A DNA stretch of 64,000 nt, from contig NZ_CP069526.1 in assembly GCF_016889705.1 (NCBI RefSeq), positions 2,728,001 through 2,792,000 of the forward strand, given 5' to 3'. The notes under the pieces are model-generated. The model did no database searches and was not told the origin of the DNA. It was given only the letters and a program-made list of their open reading frames with translations. Positions 36,814-49,254 of this stretch are shown in pieces; within the stretch, counting starts at the first letter, position 1; each line of letters begins with the position of its first letter. This stretch comes from Amycolatopsis sp. FDAARGOS 1241 (lineage in GTDB: Bacteria; Actinomycetota; Actinomycetes; Mycobacteriales; Pseudonocardiaceae). Position numbers and translations under genes: made by a program.

Positions 36814-38115
36814 ATGCGACCGGCTCTGCTGATCACCCTGTGCACCGGGATGTTCCTGGTGCAGCTCGACGTCACCGTCGTCACCGTGGCCCTGCCCGCG
36901 CTCGGCGAGCACCTGCACGCCGGAGTCGGCGCGTTGCAGTGGGTCGTCGACGGCTACTCCGTAGTCCTCGCCGCGCTGCTGCTCACGGGCGGCGCGCTCG
37001 GCGACGTCCTCGGGCACCGCGGCGTGGTGCTCACCGGGTTCGCGGTGTTCGGCGCCGCCTCCGCTGCGTGCGGGCTCGCGCAGTCGGCTCCGTGGCTGGT
37101 CGCCGCCCGTGCCGTGCAGGGCGTCGGCGCGGCGCTGCTGCTGCCCGGCACGCTCGCCGTGATCAACCGGGAGTGTCCCGACCGCCGTACGCGCGCCCGG
37201 GCCCTCGGGATCTGGGCCGGGGTGTCAGCGCTGGCGCTGCCCGCCGGGCCGTTGCTGGGCGGCGCGCTCGTCGCCGTCGCCGGGTGGCGGCCGGTGTTCC
37301 TGATCAACGCGCCGATCGTCGCTGCGGCGACGATCGCCATCCGGAAGCTGGTCGCGCCCGGCGTCCGCAAACCGGGGTGCGTGGATCTTCCCGGCGCCGC
37401 GACGGCCGCGCTCGGCCTCGGCTCCGGCGTCTACGCCGTCATCGGCCGGCAACCCGTGGCCGTCATCCCGGCCGTCCTCGCCGCCGCGGCGTTCGTCCTG
37501 ATCGAACACCGGTCGGCAGACCCGATGCTGCCGCTGGGCCTCCTGCGTTCGCGCCGGACTGCCGGAGCCAATGCGATCTCCGCGGCGATGAACTTCGCCG
37601 GCCTCGGCTCGATCCTGGTCTTCACTCTGTACCTGCAGCGCGTGCTGAACTTCCCGCCACCGGTCGCGGGGCTCGCGATGCTCCCGCTGTTCCTGACGCC
37701 GGCCCTGCTCGGTCCCCTCAGCGGTCGGCTCGCCGCGAAGTTCGGCACGCGCCCGCCCATCGTCGCCGGGCTCCTCCTCGGGGCGGTGGGCCTGTTCGCT
37801 CTCCTGCGCGCCGGCACCACGGGTTACGCCACTGTCCTGCCGGCCCTGCTCGGCCTCGGCGCCGGCCTGGGGTTGCTCACCGCCGCCGTCGTCACCGCTG
37901 CCGTCGACGGGGTACCGGCGGAACGCGCGGGCATCGCCGGCGGCGTGAACAACGCGGCGCGCCAGGCCGCGGGCGCGCTCGGGGTCGCCGTTTTCGGTGC
38001 TGTGGCAGGGGATCCGGCGCACGCCGGCACGTTCGTCCACGGGCTGCACCTGCTCGGCGCGGCCGCCGGCGCGCTGTGGCTCGCGGCGGCCGTGCTCGCC
38101 GTTCGCACGACCTGA
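36814..38115 (+). CDS. MFS drug exporter (DHA2/EmrB-QacA type)
   Basis: 433 aa with about 13-14 hydrophobic helices. The N-terminal motif LDVTVVTVALPALGEHL (motif D1) and the WVVDGYSV segment of the DHA2 family are clear, with motif C-like GIWAGVSALALPAGPLLGGAL and RAVQGVGAALLLPGTLAVI. It is slightly short for a 14-helix member. The divergent ArsR-like gene and the inverted repeats upstream suggest an inducible multidrug pump; the substrate is unknown. Confidence 0.9.
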   Translation: MRPALLITLCTGMFLVQLDVTVVTVALPALGEHLHAGVGALQWVVDGYSVVLAALLLTGGALGDVLGHRGVVLTGFAVFGAASAACGLAQSAPWLVAARAVQGVGAALLLPGTLAVINRECPDRRTRARALGIWAGVSALALPAGPLLGGALVAVAGWRPVFLINAPIVAAATIAIRKLVAPGVRKPGCVDLPGAATAALGLGSGVYAVIGRQPVAVIPAVLAAAAFVLIEHRSADPMLPLGLLRSRRTAGANAISAAMNFAGLGSILVFTLYLQRVLNFPPPVAGLAMLPLFLTPALLGPLSGRLAAKFGTRPPIVAGLLLGAVGLFALLRAGTTGYATVLPALLGLGAGLGLLTAAVVTAAVDGVPAERAGIAGGVNNAARQAAGALGVAVFGAVAGDPAHAGTFVHGLHLLGAAAGALWLAAAVLAVRTT

Positions 38116-38155
38116 GGCCGGGGCACCCGGAACCTCGCTTGCGCACCCCGGCTAA

Positions 38156-38399
38156 TCTGGTACCAGCAAGGTGTCGATCCGGCCATCACCGGGGAGCCTC
38201 CGGAAGAACGGGGCGCGTGCGCCCCCAGTAGAACCGGACGGGACGGCCCGTCACAGCCGACGAACGAGTGGCCTGGCAGGGAACCACGCCGGGCAAGCGG
38301 GGTGGTACCGCGTGACGCGCGAGCGTCTCGTCCCCGTGTGGGTGACCGGCAAGCGCCGGTCGTCCGTACGCGAGCGACGAACGCAAGGAGCGCACCCCG
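38156..38399 (+). promoter_or_regulatory. ileS T-box riboswitch
   Basis: A T-box leader with the short Stem I of actinobacterial ileS. The specifier loop has CATCACCGGGGAGC, with isoleucine codon ATC at 38185-38187. A GC stem follows (38210-38225). The invariant T-box GGTGGTACCGCG lies at 38301-38312; its TGG pairs with the free tRNA 3' end. AAGGAG sits close before the ATG, and no U-rich terminator is seen, which fits regulation of translation start by uncharged tRNA-Ile. Outer boundaries are approximate. Confidence 0.93.
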
Positions 38400-41570
<3,171 letters not shown>

Positions 41571-41577
41571 CGAACCG

Positions 41578-41616
41578 GCCTTCCCGGCGTTGATCACGAA
41601 TCGGCGTCGGGAAGGC
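41578..41616 (+). terminator. Hairpin after ileS
   Basis: GCCTTCCCG (41578-41586) pairs perfectly with CGGGAAGGC (41608-41616) across a 21-base loop and is followed by TGCTTTCTC, the most terminator-like tail in the window. Confidence 0.75.
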
Positions 41617-41706
41617 TGCTTTCTCACCTGTAACACCCCTTGTCCGTCAGCGATGGGCAAGCTGGGCCGGGTGCGCGCACGTCGCACGGTCTGGGGGAGA
41701 TACGCG

Positions 41707-43353
41707 GTGAGTCCTGCCGGTAAGAGAGCCGTCCTGATCGGCGGCGCGGTCGCGATCGTCGCGATCGTCGTGGCAGCGGTCGTGATCCTGACCGGCGGTT
41801 CGCCGGCACCCGAGGCGGCGGCGCAGCCGTCCGATTCCGCGGCGGCCGCGGCGGGACCGGTCGCACCCGATCCGACCTCGGCCGCGCAGCTCTACCTCAA
41901 GGACTTCGCCGGCAACCAGACCGACGACGCCGGCCTGCTGACCGACGACCCGCACGCGGCGGCCCCGGCGCTGCGCGACGCGTGGTACACGCTCAAGCCG
42001 CACGACGTGCAGGCCAAGGTCGACAAGGTCGATCCCGTGGCCGCGGGCGCGGCGAAGACGACCGCGAGCTACACGCTCACGTGGGATCTCGGTCCTGGTC
42101 ACGTGTGGTCCTACAGCGGCGCGTTCGACGTCGTCAAAGCCGGTGTCGACTGGCGTGTGCACTGGACGCCCGCCGTGCTGTACCCGAAATTGCAGGCCGG
42201 GCAGCGGCTCGTGATCTCGACCGCCGCGGCCGACCAGCCCGCCGTCGTCGATCGCGAGGGCAAGGCGCTGGTCATGACCGGTCCGGGCGGGGTGAACGTG
42301 GTGCCCGGCTCGAAGTTCCCGCTGCTGGCCTCCGCGCTGACCGCCGAGGTCACCTCGTCGGCGTCCGACGCCTTCGCGGTGCAACGGGTCGACTCGTCGG
42401 GCAAGGTGCTCGAGACGGTCTTCGGCAAGGTCGACACCGGGCAGCCGCCGGTGAAGTCGACGCTGAGCACCGCCGTGCAAGGGGCGGCGCAGTTCGCCGT
42501 GGACACGTACAAGGGCAAGGCCGTGATCGTGGCCATCCAGCCGTCCACGGGCGGGCTGCTCGCAGTCGCCCAGAACGCCGCGGCGGGGACGAGCCCCACC
42601 GCGCTGAACGGCCTGTACGCGCCGGGCTCGACGTTCAAGATCGCCACGGCGACGGCCGCGCTCGAAGCCGGTGTCGTCACTAAGGACTCGCAGGTGGCGT
42701 GCCCGCTCACGGCGCGGATCGGCACGCGGACCATTTCCAACGAGGGCTTCGACCTCGGCACGACGACCGTGCACCGGGCGTTCGCGAAGTCGTGCAACAC
42801 GACGTTCGGCCAGCTCGCTTCGCAGCTGCCGCCCGATGCGCTGGAGAAAGCCGCGAGCCAGTACGGGCTCAATGCCGACTTCGACATCCCCGGCCTGACC
42901 ACCGAGATGGGCAAGGTCGTCGCCGCGAGCGGCGGTGACGAGCAGGTCGAGGACGGCATCGGCCAGGGCACCGTGCAGGTCAGCCCGTTCGGCGAAGCGC
43001 TGATGGCCGCGACGGTGGCTGCCGGCAAGGCCGTGACCCCGAAGCTGTGGCAGGGCTCCGACGGCACCGAGACCACGGTGAACGACGGTTACCGCGCGCC
43101 GTCCGCGAGCGTGCTGGCTTCGCTGCGCACGATGATGCGCGAGGTCGTCACCGGCGGCACCGCGACCGGCCTCGCGCGATCCGGCACCGTCTACGGCAAG
43201 ACCGGCACGGCGCAGTTCGGCAGCGGGGCCGAGGCCCACGGCTGGTTCGTCGGCTACCGCGGTGACGTCGCGTTCTCGGTGTTCCTGGAGGACAGCAACG
43301 ACTCCGGTCCGGCCGTCACGCTGGGCGCCAAGTTCCTGTCCGAGGTGAAGTAG
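41707..43353 (+). CDS. Class B penicillin-binding protein with NTF2-like N-terminal domain
   Basis: 548 aa from GTG 41707, after GGGGGAG; longer in-frame readings run into the ileS terminator. One membrane helix (about 8-30) precedes an NTF2-like domain of the MecA_N type (about 58-160) and a transpeptidase domain with STFK at 308-311, SCN at 362-364 and KTG at 498-500. It is probably an elongation or sporulation-type transpeptidase distinct from the septal FtsI in this window. A hairpin follows directly after the stop. Confidence 0.92.
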   Translation: MSPAGKRAVLIGGAVAIVAIVVAAVVILTGGSPAPEAAAQPSDSAAAAAGPVAPDPTSAAQLYLKDFAGNQTDDAGLLTDDPHAAAPALRDAWYTLKPHDVQAKVDKVDPVAAGAAKTTASYTLTWDLGPGHVWSYSGAFDVVKAGVDWRVHWTPAVLYPKLQAGQRLVISTAAADQPAVVDREGKALVMTGPGGVNVVPGSKFPLLASALTAEVTSSASDAFAVQRVDSSGKVLETVFGKVDTGQPPVKSTLSTAVQGAAQFAVDTYKGKAVIVAIQPSTGGLLAVAQNAAAGTSPTALNGLYAPGSTFKIATATAALEAGVVTKDSQVACPLTARIGTRTISNEGFDLGTTTVHRAFAKSCNTTFGQLASQLPPDALEKAASQYGLNADFDIPGLTTEMGKVVAASGGDEQVEDGIGQGTVQVSPFGEALMAATVAAGKAVTPKLWQGSDGTETTVNDGYRAPSASVLASLRTMMREVVTGGTATGLARSGTVYGKTGTAQFGSGAEAHGWFVGYRGDVAFSVFLEDSNDSGPAVTLGAKFLSEVK

Positions 43354-43354
43354 C

Positions 43355-43374
43355 GCTTCGGCGGCGGCCGAAGC
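43355..43374 (+). terminator. Hairpin after the PBP gene
   Basis: GCTTCGGC (43355-43362), loop GGCG, GCCGAAGC (43367-43374): a perfect 8-bp stem two bases after the stop codon. Confidence 0.65.
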
Positions 43375-43396
43375 ATCGGGCTCCTACGGTGGGGGT

Positions 43397-44083
43397 ATGG
43401 AAACCGTCGCGCTGGCCGAGGTGGCCGCGGTGCTCGCCGAGCCGAGCCGGGCGACGATGTGCCTGGCGCTGCTCGACGGGCGCGCGTGGACGATCGGCGA
43501 ACTGGCCGCGGCGGCGCGGATCGCCGTGTCCACGGCGAGCGAGCACGTCACGAAGCTGCACGAAGCGGGGTTCGTCGCGCGTGTGAAGCAGGGCCGCCAC
43601 GCCTACGTCCGCATCGCCGACCCGCGGGTGGCCGAACTGATCGAGCACCTGGCGCAGCACGCCGAGCACCGCGAGCCGGTGGGGCTGAAGGCATCGCTGC
43701 GGACGCAGCGGCTGAGCTTCGCCCGCAGCTGCTACGACCACCTGGCCGGGACCGTCGGCGTCGCGTTGCGCGAGGGCTTGATCGCGAACGGCATCGTGGA
43801 CACCGCGGACGGGTTGACGCTGACGGCGGCGGGGCGTGAGGTGCTCGAAGGGCTCGGTGTCGACGTGCCCGTGCGCAGCCGGCGGCCGCTGTTGCGCGAC
43901 TGTCTGGATTGGACGGAGCGGCGCGATCACCTCGCGGGCGCGGTGCCCGCGGCGATCCTGGCGCGGGCCGTCGACGCGGGCTGGGTCACACGTGATCGCC
44001 AGCGCGCGGTGCGCCTGCGGCCCGCGGCCGGCGAGCCGTTCGCCGCGCTCGGTGTCGATCTCGCGACGCTCGGTGCCGGATGA
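43397..44083 (+). CDS. ArsR-like winged-helix regulator, paralog of the 36005-36748 gene
   Basis: 228 aa, ATG start. The N-terminal winged helix is EVAAVLAEPSRATMCLALL...IAVSTASEHVTKLHEAGFVARV with wing QGRHAYVRI. The C-terminal half SCYDHLAGTVGVAL and RPLLRDCLDWTERRDHLAGAVPAAILARAVDAGW matches the other ArsR-like regulator closely. The C-terminal Cys/His residues may sense metal or a thiol-reactive ligand; that is inference. It may control the antiporter gene downstream (105-bp gap). Confidence 0.88.
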   Translation: METVALAEVAAVLAEPSRATMCLALLDGRAWTIGELAAAARIAVSTASEHVTKLHEAGFVARVKQGRHAYVRIADPRVAELIEHLAQHAEHREPVGLKASLRTQRLSFARSCYDHLAGTVGVALREGLIANGIVDTADGLTLTAAGREVLEGLGVDVPVRSRRPLLRDCLDWTERRDHLAGAVPAAILARAVDAGWVTRDRQRAVRLRPAAGEPFAALGVDLATLGAG

Positions 44084-44098
44084 GTGTCCTAACACACC

Positions 44099-44142
44099 AC
44101 TTCGTCCGGGTTGTCCGGTGGTACACGGACGAGTGACGAAGT
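44099..44142 (+). other. Nested inverted repeat before the antiporter gene
   Basis: ACTTCGTC (44099-44106) pairs perfectly with GACGAAGT (44135-44142), and inside it GTCCG (44113-44117) pairs with CGGAC (44126-44130). It may be a terminator of the regulator gene or an operator or leader structure of the antiporter; the sequence does not decide. Confidence 0.4.
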
Positions 44143-44188
44143 CCGCCTCTCTATCCTGGAAGCCCACGGCGACCGGGAGGGGGCGGAC

Positions 44189-45667
44189 ATGGACCAGCTT
44201 CCGGTGGTGCTCGGCGTGGGCGGTGTCGTGCTGCTCGCGTCGGTGCTCGCCGTGCGCGTGTCGACCCGCCTCGGCCTCCCGTCGCTGCTGCTGTACCTCG
44301 GCATCGGCGTGGCGCTCGGCGAATCGGGCATCGGGATCCGCTTCGACAACTCGAGCCTGACGCAGGCGCTCGGGCTCGCCGCGCTCGTCATGATCCTCAC
44401 CGAAGGCGGGCTCACCACGCGCTGGGCCGCCGTGAAACCCGCGCTGGGCCCCGGAATCCTGCTGTCCACAGTGGGCGTGATCGTGAGCATCGTGGTCACC
44501 GGCACGGCGCTGCATTGGCTGCTCGGCCTCGATTGGCGGATCGGACTGCTGTGGGGCGCCGTGCTCGCGTCGACCGACGCGGCGGCGGTGTTCTCGGTGT
44601 TGCGCACGGTCGTGGTGCGGCCGAAGCTCGCCGGTGCACTGGAGCTGGAGTCCGGGCTCAACGACGCGCCCGCGTACATCGCGGTGGTCGCACTCGCGTC
44701 GGTCGCCACATTGGACTGGACCCTGCCGCTGTTGGTCGTTTACGAACTCGCCGCGGGCCTCGCACTGGGTTTGCTGTTCGGGTGGCTGGGCGCGATGGCG
44801 CTGCGCCGGGCGGCGTTGCCGGCCACGGGGCTGTACCCGCTCGCGACGGTGGCCGTGTGCATCCTCGCGTACTCCTGCGGCCAGCTGGCGCACGCGTCCG
44901 GCCTGATGGCCACCTACGTCGCCGGGCTGGTGCTGGGCAACTCGCGGCTGCCGCACCGCTCCGACACGCTCTCGTTCGCCGAGGGGCTCGGCTGGCTCGC
45001 GCAGATCGGGCTCTTCGTGCTGCTCGGGCTCTACGCGTCGCCCGGCCGGATCCTCGAGGCGCTCGTCCCCGGGCTCGTCGCGGGCGCGGTGGTGCTGCTG
45101 CTCGCCCGCCCGCTGTCCGTGGTCCTCTCACTGCTGCCGTTCCGGCTGCCGTGGCGGGAGCAGACGTTCCTGTCGTGGGCCGGGCTGCGCGGGGCGGTGC
45201 CGATCGTGCTGGCGCTGATCCCGCTGTCGCAAGGCGTGCCGGGGGCGGAGCGGCTGGTCGACGCCGTGTTCGTGCTGGTCATCGTGCTGACGCTGCTGCA
45301 AGGTGCCACGCTCGGGCCGTTCGCGCGGCTGCTGGGTCTTGCGAAGCCCTCCGAAGCGCACGAGATCGAGGTCGACGCCGCGCCACTGGACGAGCTCGGC
45401 GCCGAGCTGCTGCAGGTGCGCATCCAGAAGGGTTCGAAGCTGCACGGCGTCTACGTGTCCGAGCTCCGCTTGCCCGCCGGCGCGACGGTGAGCCTCGTGG
45501 TCCGCGGCGGCCTCGGGTTCACGCCGCAGAAGACCAGCCGCCTGCAGGAGGACGACCAGCTGCTCGTGGTGACCACGGCCGGGGTGCGCGAAGCGACCGA
45601 GCGGCGGATCCGCGCCGTCGACCGGGCCGGGCGCCTCGCGCGCTGGCGCGGTGAGCTGGGGCGGTGA
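44189..45667 (+). CDS. Cation/proton antiporter of the CPA1 NhaP2/CvrA type
   Basis: 492 aa from ATG 44189 after GGGAGGGGG. About 12 hydrophobic helices carry the family motifs YLGIGVALGESGIG, MILTEGGLTTRW, ASTDAAAVFSVLR (the ion-binding Asp region) and GLNDAPAYIAVV. The cytoplasmic C-terminus has a TrkA_C-like domain (LGAELLQVRIQKGSKLHGVYV, LVVRGGLGFTPQKTSRLQEDDQLLVV). Potassium/proton exchange is the best guess. The ArsR-like gene and a nested hairpin lie upstream. Confidence 0.92.
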   Translation: MDQLPVVLGVGGVVLLASVLAVRVSTRLGLPSLLLYLGIGVALGESGIGIRFDNSSLTQALGLAALVMILTEGGLTTRWAAVKPALGPGILLSTVGVIVSIVVTGTALHWLLGLDWRIGLLWGAVLASTDAAAVFSVLRTVVVRPKLAGALELESGLNDAPAYIAVVALASVATLDWTLPLLVVYELAAGLALGLLFGWLGAMALRRAALPATGLYPLATVAVCILAYSCGQLAHASGLMATYVAGLVLGNSRLPHRSDTLSFAEGLGWLAQIGLFVLLGLYASPGRILEALVPGLVAGAVVLLLARPLSVVLSLLPFRLPWREQTFLSWAGLRGAVPIVLALIPLSQGVPGAERLVDAVFVLVIVLTLLQGATLGPFARLLGLAKPSEAHEIEVDAAPLDELGAELLQVRIQKGSKLHGVYVSELRLPAGATVSLVVRGGLGFTPQKTSRLQEDDQLLVVTTAGVREATERRIRAVDRAGRLARWRGELGR

Positions 45668-45677
45668 CGCAACCGGG

Positions 45678-47057
45678 TCACCGCAGGGCGGCGAGGACAG
45701 GTTCGAGCTTCTCCGGCGGGTGCCACAGCGGTAGCCGCAGGTGGGTCCGGAAGCCGTCGTAGGCGGAGAACGCGGGCCCGGGCGCCAGTTTCACGCCCGC
45801 GGCGAGGGCGCGCTGCGCCAGTCGCACGGCGTCCTCGCCGGTGTCGGCCCACAGCCCGGTGCCCCCGGCCGGCCGCGTCCAGCGCCAGCGCGGGAACAGC
45901 CGGCCGAGTACGTCCACAGTGGACCCCAGTCGATCCGTGAGCAGTGTGCGGCGTGCTGCCCGGGCTTGCGTGATCTTGCGCAGCAGCCCCGCCGCGACGA
46001 GCTGGTCGACGACCGAGCAGCCGAGGTCGATCGCCTTGCGCGCCTCGGTGAGCCGCGTGATCGTCGGCGCGTCCGCGCGAAGCCAGCCGATGCGCAGCCC
46101 GCCCCAGAACAGCTTCGACGCGGTGCCGATGCTCACCAGCAGCTCCGGTGGCACGTGCGCGGCCAGCCCCGGCGCCGGAACCGGGCCGCTGAACACCAGG
46201 TCGGCGCTGCTGCGGTCCTCGACCGTGCGCAGCCCGGCGGCGGTCACCAGCTTCGCGAGCTCGGCCCTGGCGGCGGCGGGCATCCGCTCGCCGGTCGGGT
46301 TGTGCACCGACGGCTGGCAGTAGAGCAGCGCGGGGGAGCGGCGCAGTGCCGCCCGCAGGTGGCCGTGGTCGATCCCGTCCGCCGTCCAGCGGATGCCCCG
46401 CAGGCGCGTGCCGGCGCCCGCGAACGCCTCGAGCGCACCCCGGTAGCTCGGCTCTTCGACCACGACGAGGTCGCCGGGCGTGACCAGTGTGTGCGCTACG
46501 AGCCAGACGGCCTGCTGGGCGCCGGCGGTCACGAGGACCTGCTCCGGGGTGGTGGGCACGCCGTCGTCGGTGAGCAGCCGCGCGATCATGGCGCGCAGCC
46601 GCGGGATGCCGGCGGGGAAGTAGCCGTCGGTGCCGAGGTAGGGCTCGAGGTCGGCGGGGCCGAGCGCGGCGAGTGCGCCGGCCGTCAGACCGGTCCCGGG
46701 GAGGGCCCCGCTGGACAGGTCCGCCGGGGCGGGTTCGGCGCCGGTGAACGACACCAGCCGCCCGCCCGCCACGCCCGGGCCACCGGGCTGCCGGCGCCGG
46801 ACGCGCGAGCCCGAGCCGGGCTCGGCCGTGAGCCGACCGCCCGCGGCGAGCTGCTCGTACGCCGTGGTCACGGTGCCGCGCGCCACGCCGAGCGCACGGG
46901 CGAGCGGCCGTTGCGCGGGCAGCACTGCGGCTTCCGGCAGCACGGCGGAGTCGACCAGCTCGGCCAGCGTGGTGGCGAGCGCGGCCGGCAGCGTCGGGCC
47001 GCAGCCGCGCCACGCGCCGAGCAGCCGGGCCAGTTCCGCCGCCGCGACCCGGTGCAC
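45678..47057 (-). CDS. MocR/PdxR-type GntR regulator with aminotransferase domain
   Basis: 459 aa from GTG 47057, chosen because GGAGGTGG lies 5 bases upstream; longer readings would put that site and a putative operator inside the gene. The N-terminal GntR winged helix (LPAQRPLARALGVARGTVTTAYEQL) is followed by a fold-type I aminotransferase domain with VTAGAQQAVWLVAHTL, QPSVHNPTGERM and a PLP-lysine region GTASKLFWGGLRIGW. Such proteins sense PLP-linked ligands. It diverges from the Tm-1-like operon and probably controls it. Confidence 0.9.
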   Translation of the reverse strand: MHRVAAAELARLLGAWRGCGPTLPAALATTLAELVDSAVLPEAAVLPAQRPLARALGVARGTVTTAYEQLAAGGRLTAEPGSGSRVRRRQPGGPGVAGGRLVSFTGAEPAPADLSSGALPGTGLTAGALAALGPADLEPYLGTDGYFPAGIPRLRAMIARLLTDDGVPTTPEQVLVTAGAQQAVWLVAHTLVTPGDLVVVEEPSYRGALEAFAGAGTRLRGIRWTADGIDHGHLRAALRRSPALLYCQPSVHNPTGERMPAAARAELAKLVTAAGLRTVEDRSSADLVFSGPVPAPGLAAHVPPELLVSIGTASKLFWGGLRIGWLRADAPTITRLTEARKAIDLGCSVVDQLVAAGLLRKITQARAARRTLLTDRLGSTVDVLGRLFPRWRWTRPAGGTGLWADTGEDAVRLAQRALAAGVKLAPGPAFSAYDGFRTHLRLPLWHPPEKLEPVLAALR

Positions 47058-47058
47058 G

Positions 47059-47089
47059 TGGACCACCTCCACCTGCCAGTTTGGACCAC
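47059..47089. promoter_or_regulatory. Direct-repeat operator candidate for the MocR regulator
   Basis: TGGACCAC occurs at 47059-47066 and again at 47082-47089, start to start 23 bp, about two helical turns. CCAGTTTGG (47076-47084) lies between. MocR proteins typically bind spaced direct repeats in the divergent promoter, so position and spacing fit; the right copy sits where promoter elements of both genes are expected. Confidence 0.5.
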
Positions 47090-47142
47090 TTCGGCGGAAG
47101 CGGCCCATCGGTTGCGGGCCCGGCTGGGCCACCATGGCCGGC

Positions 47143-48354
47143 ATGGCCACGGTCTGCCTCGTCGGCACCCTCGACACGAAACGCGCCGAATACGACTGGC
47201 TCCGCACCCGGCTCGAGGTCGACGGCGTGCACACGCTGCTGGTCGACGCCGGGTCCTCGGGTTCCGAGGGTGCGGACGTGCCTGCCGAGGAGGTCGCGCG
47301 CGCCGCCGGGGCGAAACTGGAGTCGCTGCGCGGCGACCGGGGCCGGGCCGTGGAGACGATGGCGCGTGGCGCGGCGGTGGTCGTGCGGCGGCTGTTCGAC
47401 GAGGGGCGGGTCGACGGCGTGCTCGCGGTCGGCGGCTCCGGTGGCTCGTCGATCGCCGCGGCGGTGATGCGGGAGCTGCCGGTGGGCGTGCCGAAGCTGC
47501 TCGTGTCGACGATGGCGTCCGGCGACGTGCGCCCGTACGTGGGTGAAACCGACGTGACGCTGATGTACTCCGTGGTCGACATCGCGGGTCTCAACGCCGT
47601 GTCGACGACAGTGTTCGGCAACGCGGTGGCCGCGATCGCCGCCATGGCGCGCCGCCGCGACGAAGGCGTTCCGGTGCCGGAGCGGCCGGTGGTCGCGGTG
47701 ACGATGTTCGGCGTCACCACCCCCGCGGCCGACGAAGCCCGCGCCGAGCTGGCGGGGCTGGGTTATGAGGTGCTCGTGTTCCACGCGACCGGCTCCGGCG
47801 GGCGGGCGATGGAGAAGCTCGTGACCGACGGCCTCGTCGCCGGTGTGCTCGACCTGACCACCACGGAGCTGGCCGACGAGCTCGTCGGCGGCGTGCTGTC
47901 CGCCGGCCCGCACCGACTCGAGGCCGCAGGGCGCGCGGGCGTTCCGCAAGTGGTCAGCGTGGGGGCGCTCGACATGGTCAACTTCGGGCCGGCCGACACC
48001 GTCCCGGAGCGGTTCGCTGAGCGGAACCTGTTGGTGCACAACCCGACTGTCACGCTCATGCGCACGACGCCCGAGGAGACCGCGCAGCTGGGCACGCTGC
48101 TCGGGCGCAAACTCCGGGCCGCTCGCGGACCGGTGTCGGTGCTCCTGCCTCTCGGCGGAGTGTCCGCAGTGGACGTTCCCGGCGGGCCGTTCCACGACCC
48201 GGCCGCCGACGCCGCGCTGTTCACCGGCCTGACCGAAGAGCTCGCCGGGTCCGCGGTTTCCGTGCAGCGGCGCGAAGAGGCCATCAACGACCCCGGGTTC
48301 GGGGCGGCCGCAGCGCGCGAGCTGCACCGGCTCATCGGCGAGAGGAAGTCCTGA
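47143..48354 (+). CDS. Tm-1-like ATP-binding protein (UPF0261)
   Basis: 403 aa; ATG 47134 is a possible alternative three codons upstream. The UPF0261 start [18 protein letters not shown] is clear, followed by the glycine-rich [46 protein letters not shown], a second domain with [18 protein letters not shown], and [13 protein letters not shown]. This corresponds to the N-terminal ATP-binding domain of tomato Tm-1. One base separates it from the TIM-barrel gene that matches the other Tm-1 half. The metabolic role in bacteria is unknown. Confidence 0.9.
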   Translation: MATVCLVGTLDTKRAEYDWLRTRLEVDGVHTLLVDAGSSGSEGADVPAEEVARAAGAKLESLRGDRGRAVETMARGAAVVVRRLFDEGRVDGVLAVGGSGGSSIAAAVMRELPVGVPKLLVSTMASGDVRPYVGETDVTLMYSVVDIAGLNAVSTTVFGNAVAAIAAMARRRDEGVPVPERPVVAVTMFGVTTPAADEARAELAGLGYEVLVFHATGSGGRAMEKLVTDGLVAGVLDLTTTELADELVGGVLSAGPHRLEAAGRAGVPQVVSVGALDMVNFGPADTVPERFAERNLLVHNPTVTLMRTTPEETAQLGTLLGRKLRAARGPVSVLLPLGGVSAVDVPGGPFHDPAADAALFTGLTEELAGSAVSVQRREEAINDPGFGAAAARELHRLIGERKS

Positions 48355-48355
48355 C

Positions 48356-49177
48356 GTGGACCGCGCGGAGGCGCTGGCCCGGCTCACCGCCGCGGTGGCC
48401 GGAGGACGACCGGTGATCGGTGGCGGCGCGGGCACCGGCCTGTCCGCCAAGGCGGCCGAGGCCGGCGGCATCGATCTGCTGATCATCTACAACTCCGGGC
48501 GCTACCGCATGGCCGGGCGCGGTTCACTCGCGGGGCTGCTGGCCTACGGCGACGCCAACGGCATCGTGGTCGACATGGCGCGCGAGGTGCTCCCCGTCGT
48601 GCGGGACACGCCGGTGCTGGCCGGTGTCAACGGCACCGATCCGTTCCGGCTCATGGGCCCGTTCCTCCACGAGCTGAAGCGCCTGGGGTTCGCCGGGGTG
48701 CAGAACTTCCCTACGGTGGGCCTGATCGACGGCGTCTTCCGGCAGAACCTCGAGGAGACCGGCATGGGGTACGGCCTGGAAGTCGACCTCGTCGCGCTCG
48801 CCCGCGAACGCGACTTGCTGACCGCGCCCTACGTGTTCGACCCGGGGCAGGCCGAGGACATGACCCGCGCGGGCGCGGACGTGCTCGTGCCGCACCTCGG
48901 GCTGACCACGAGCGGCACGATCGGCGCGCGCACCGCCGTGTCGCTCGACGAGGCCGCCGCCCGCGTGCAGGAGATGCACGACGCCGCCAAGCGGGTGAAT
49001 CCCGACGTGCTCGTGCTGTGCCACGGCGGCCCGATCGCCGAACCCGCGGACGCCCAGTACGTGCTCGACCACACCGACGGGGTGGTCGGCTTCTTCGGCG
49101 CTTCCTCGATCGAACGGCTCCCGACGGAGCGCGCGATCCGCGAGCAGACGGAGGCCTTCCGCGCGGTGCGGCGGTGA
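48356..49177 (+). CDS. TIM-barrel protein of the phosphoenolpyruvate-hydrolase-like family
   Basis: 273 aa, GTG start one base after the Tm-1-like stop. It is a TIM barrel with the family's conserved blocks: [70 protein letters not shown], and the C-terminal [17 protein letters not shown] and [12 protein letters not shown]. This domain is fused to the Tm-1 domain in plants and fungi. The two adjacent genes therefore form the split bacterial version. No enzymatic activity is established with certainty. Confidence 0.9.
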   Translation: MDRAEALARLTAAVAGGRPVIGGGAGTGLSAKAAEAGGIDLLIIYNSGRYRMAGRGSLAGLLAYGDANGIVVDMAREVLPVVRDTPVLAGVNGTDPFRLMGPFLHELKRLGFAGVQNFPTVGLIDGVFRQNLEETGMGYGLEVDLVALARERDLLTAPYVFDPGQAEDMTRAGADVLVPHLGLTTSGTIGARTAVSLDEAAARVQEMHDAAKRVNPDVLVLCHGGPIAEPADAQYVLDHTDGVVGFFGASSIERLPTERAIREQTEAFRAVRR

Positions 49178-49254
49178 TCGTCTCCGTGTGAGCGCCGTCT
49201 CAGCTCACCGGACACCTCTGGCGTCCCGCCGCTTCGTTCGGTTACCTTCTGAGT

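Noticed and set aside
45451..48486. Very long minus-strand frame across the MocR gene and the Tm-1-like genes
   Set aside because: It is antisense to the antiporter end and the Tm-1-like genes and out of frame with the clear MocR coding signal.
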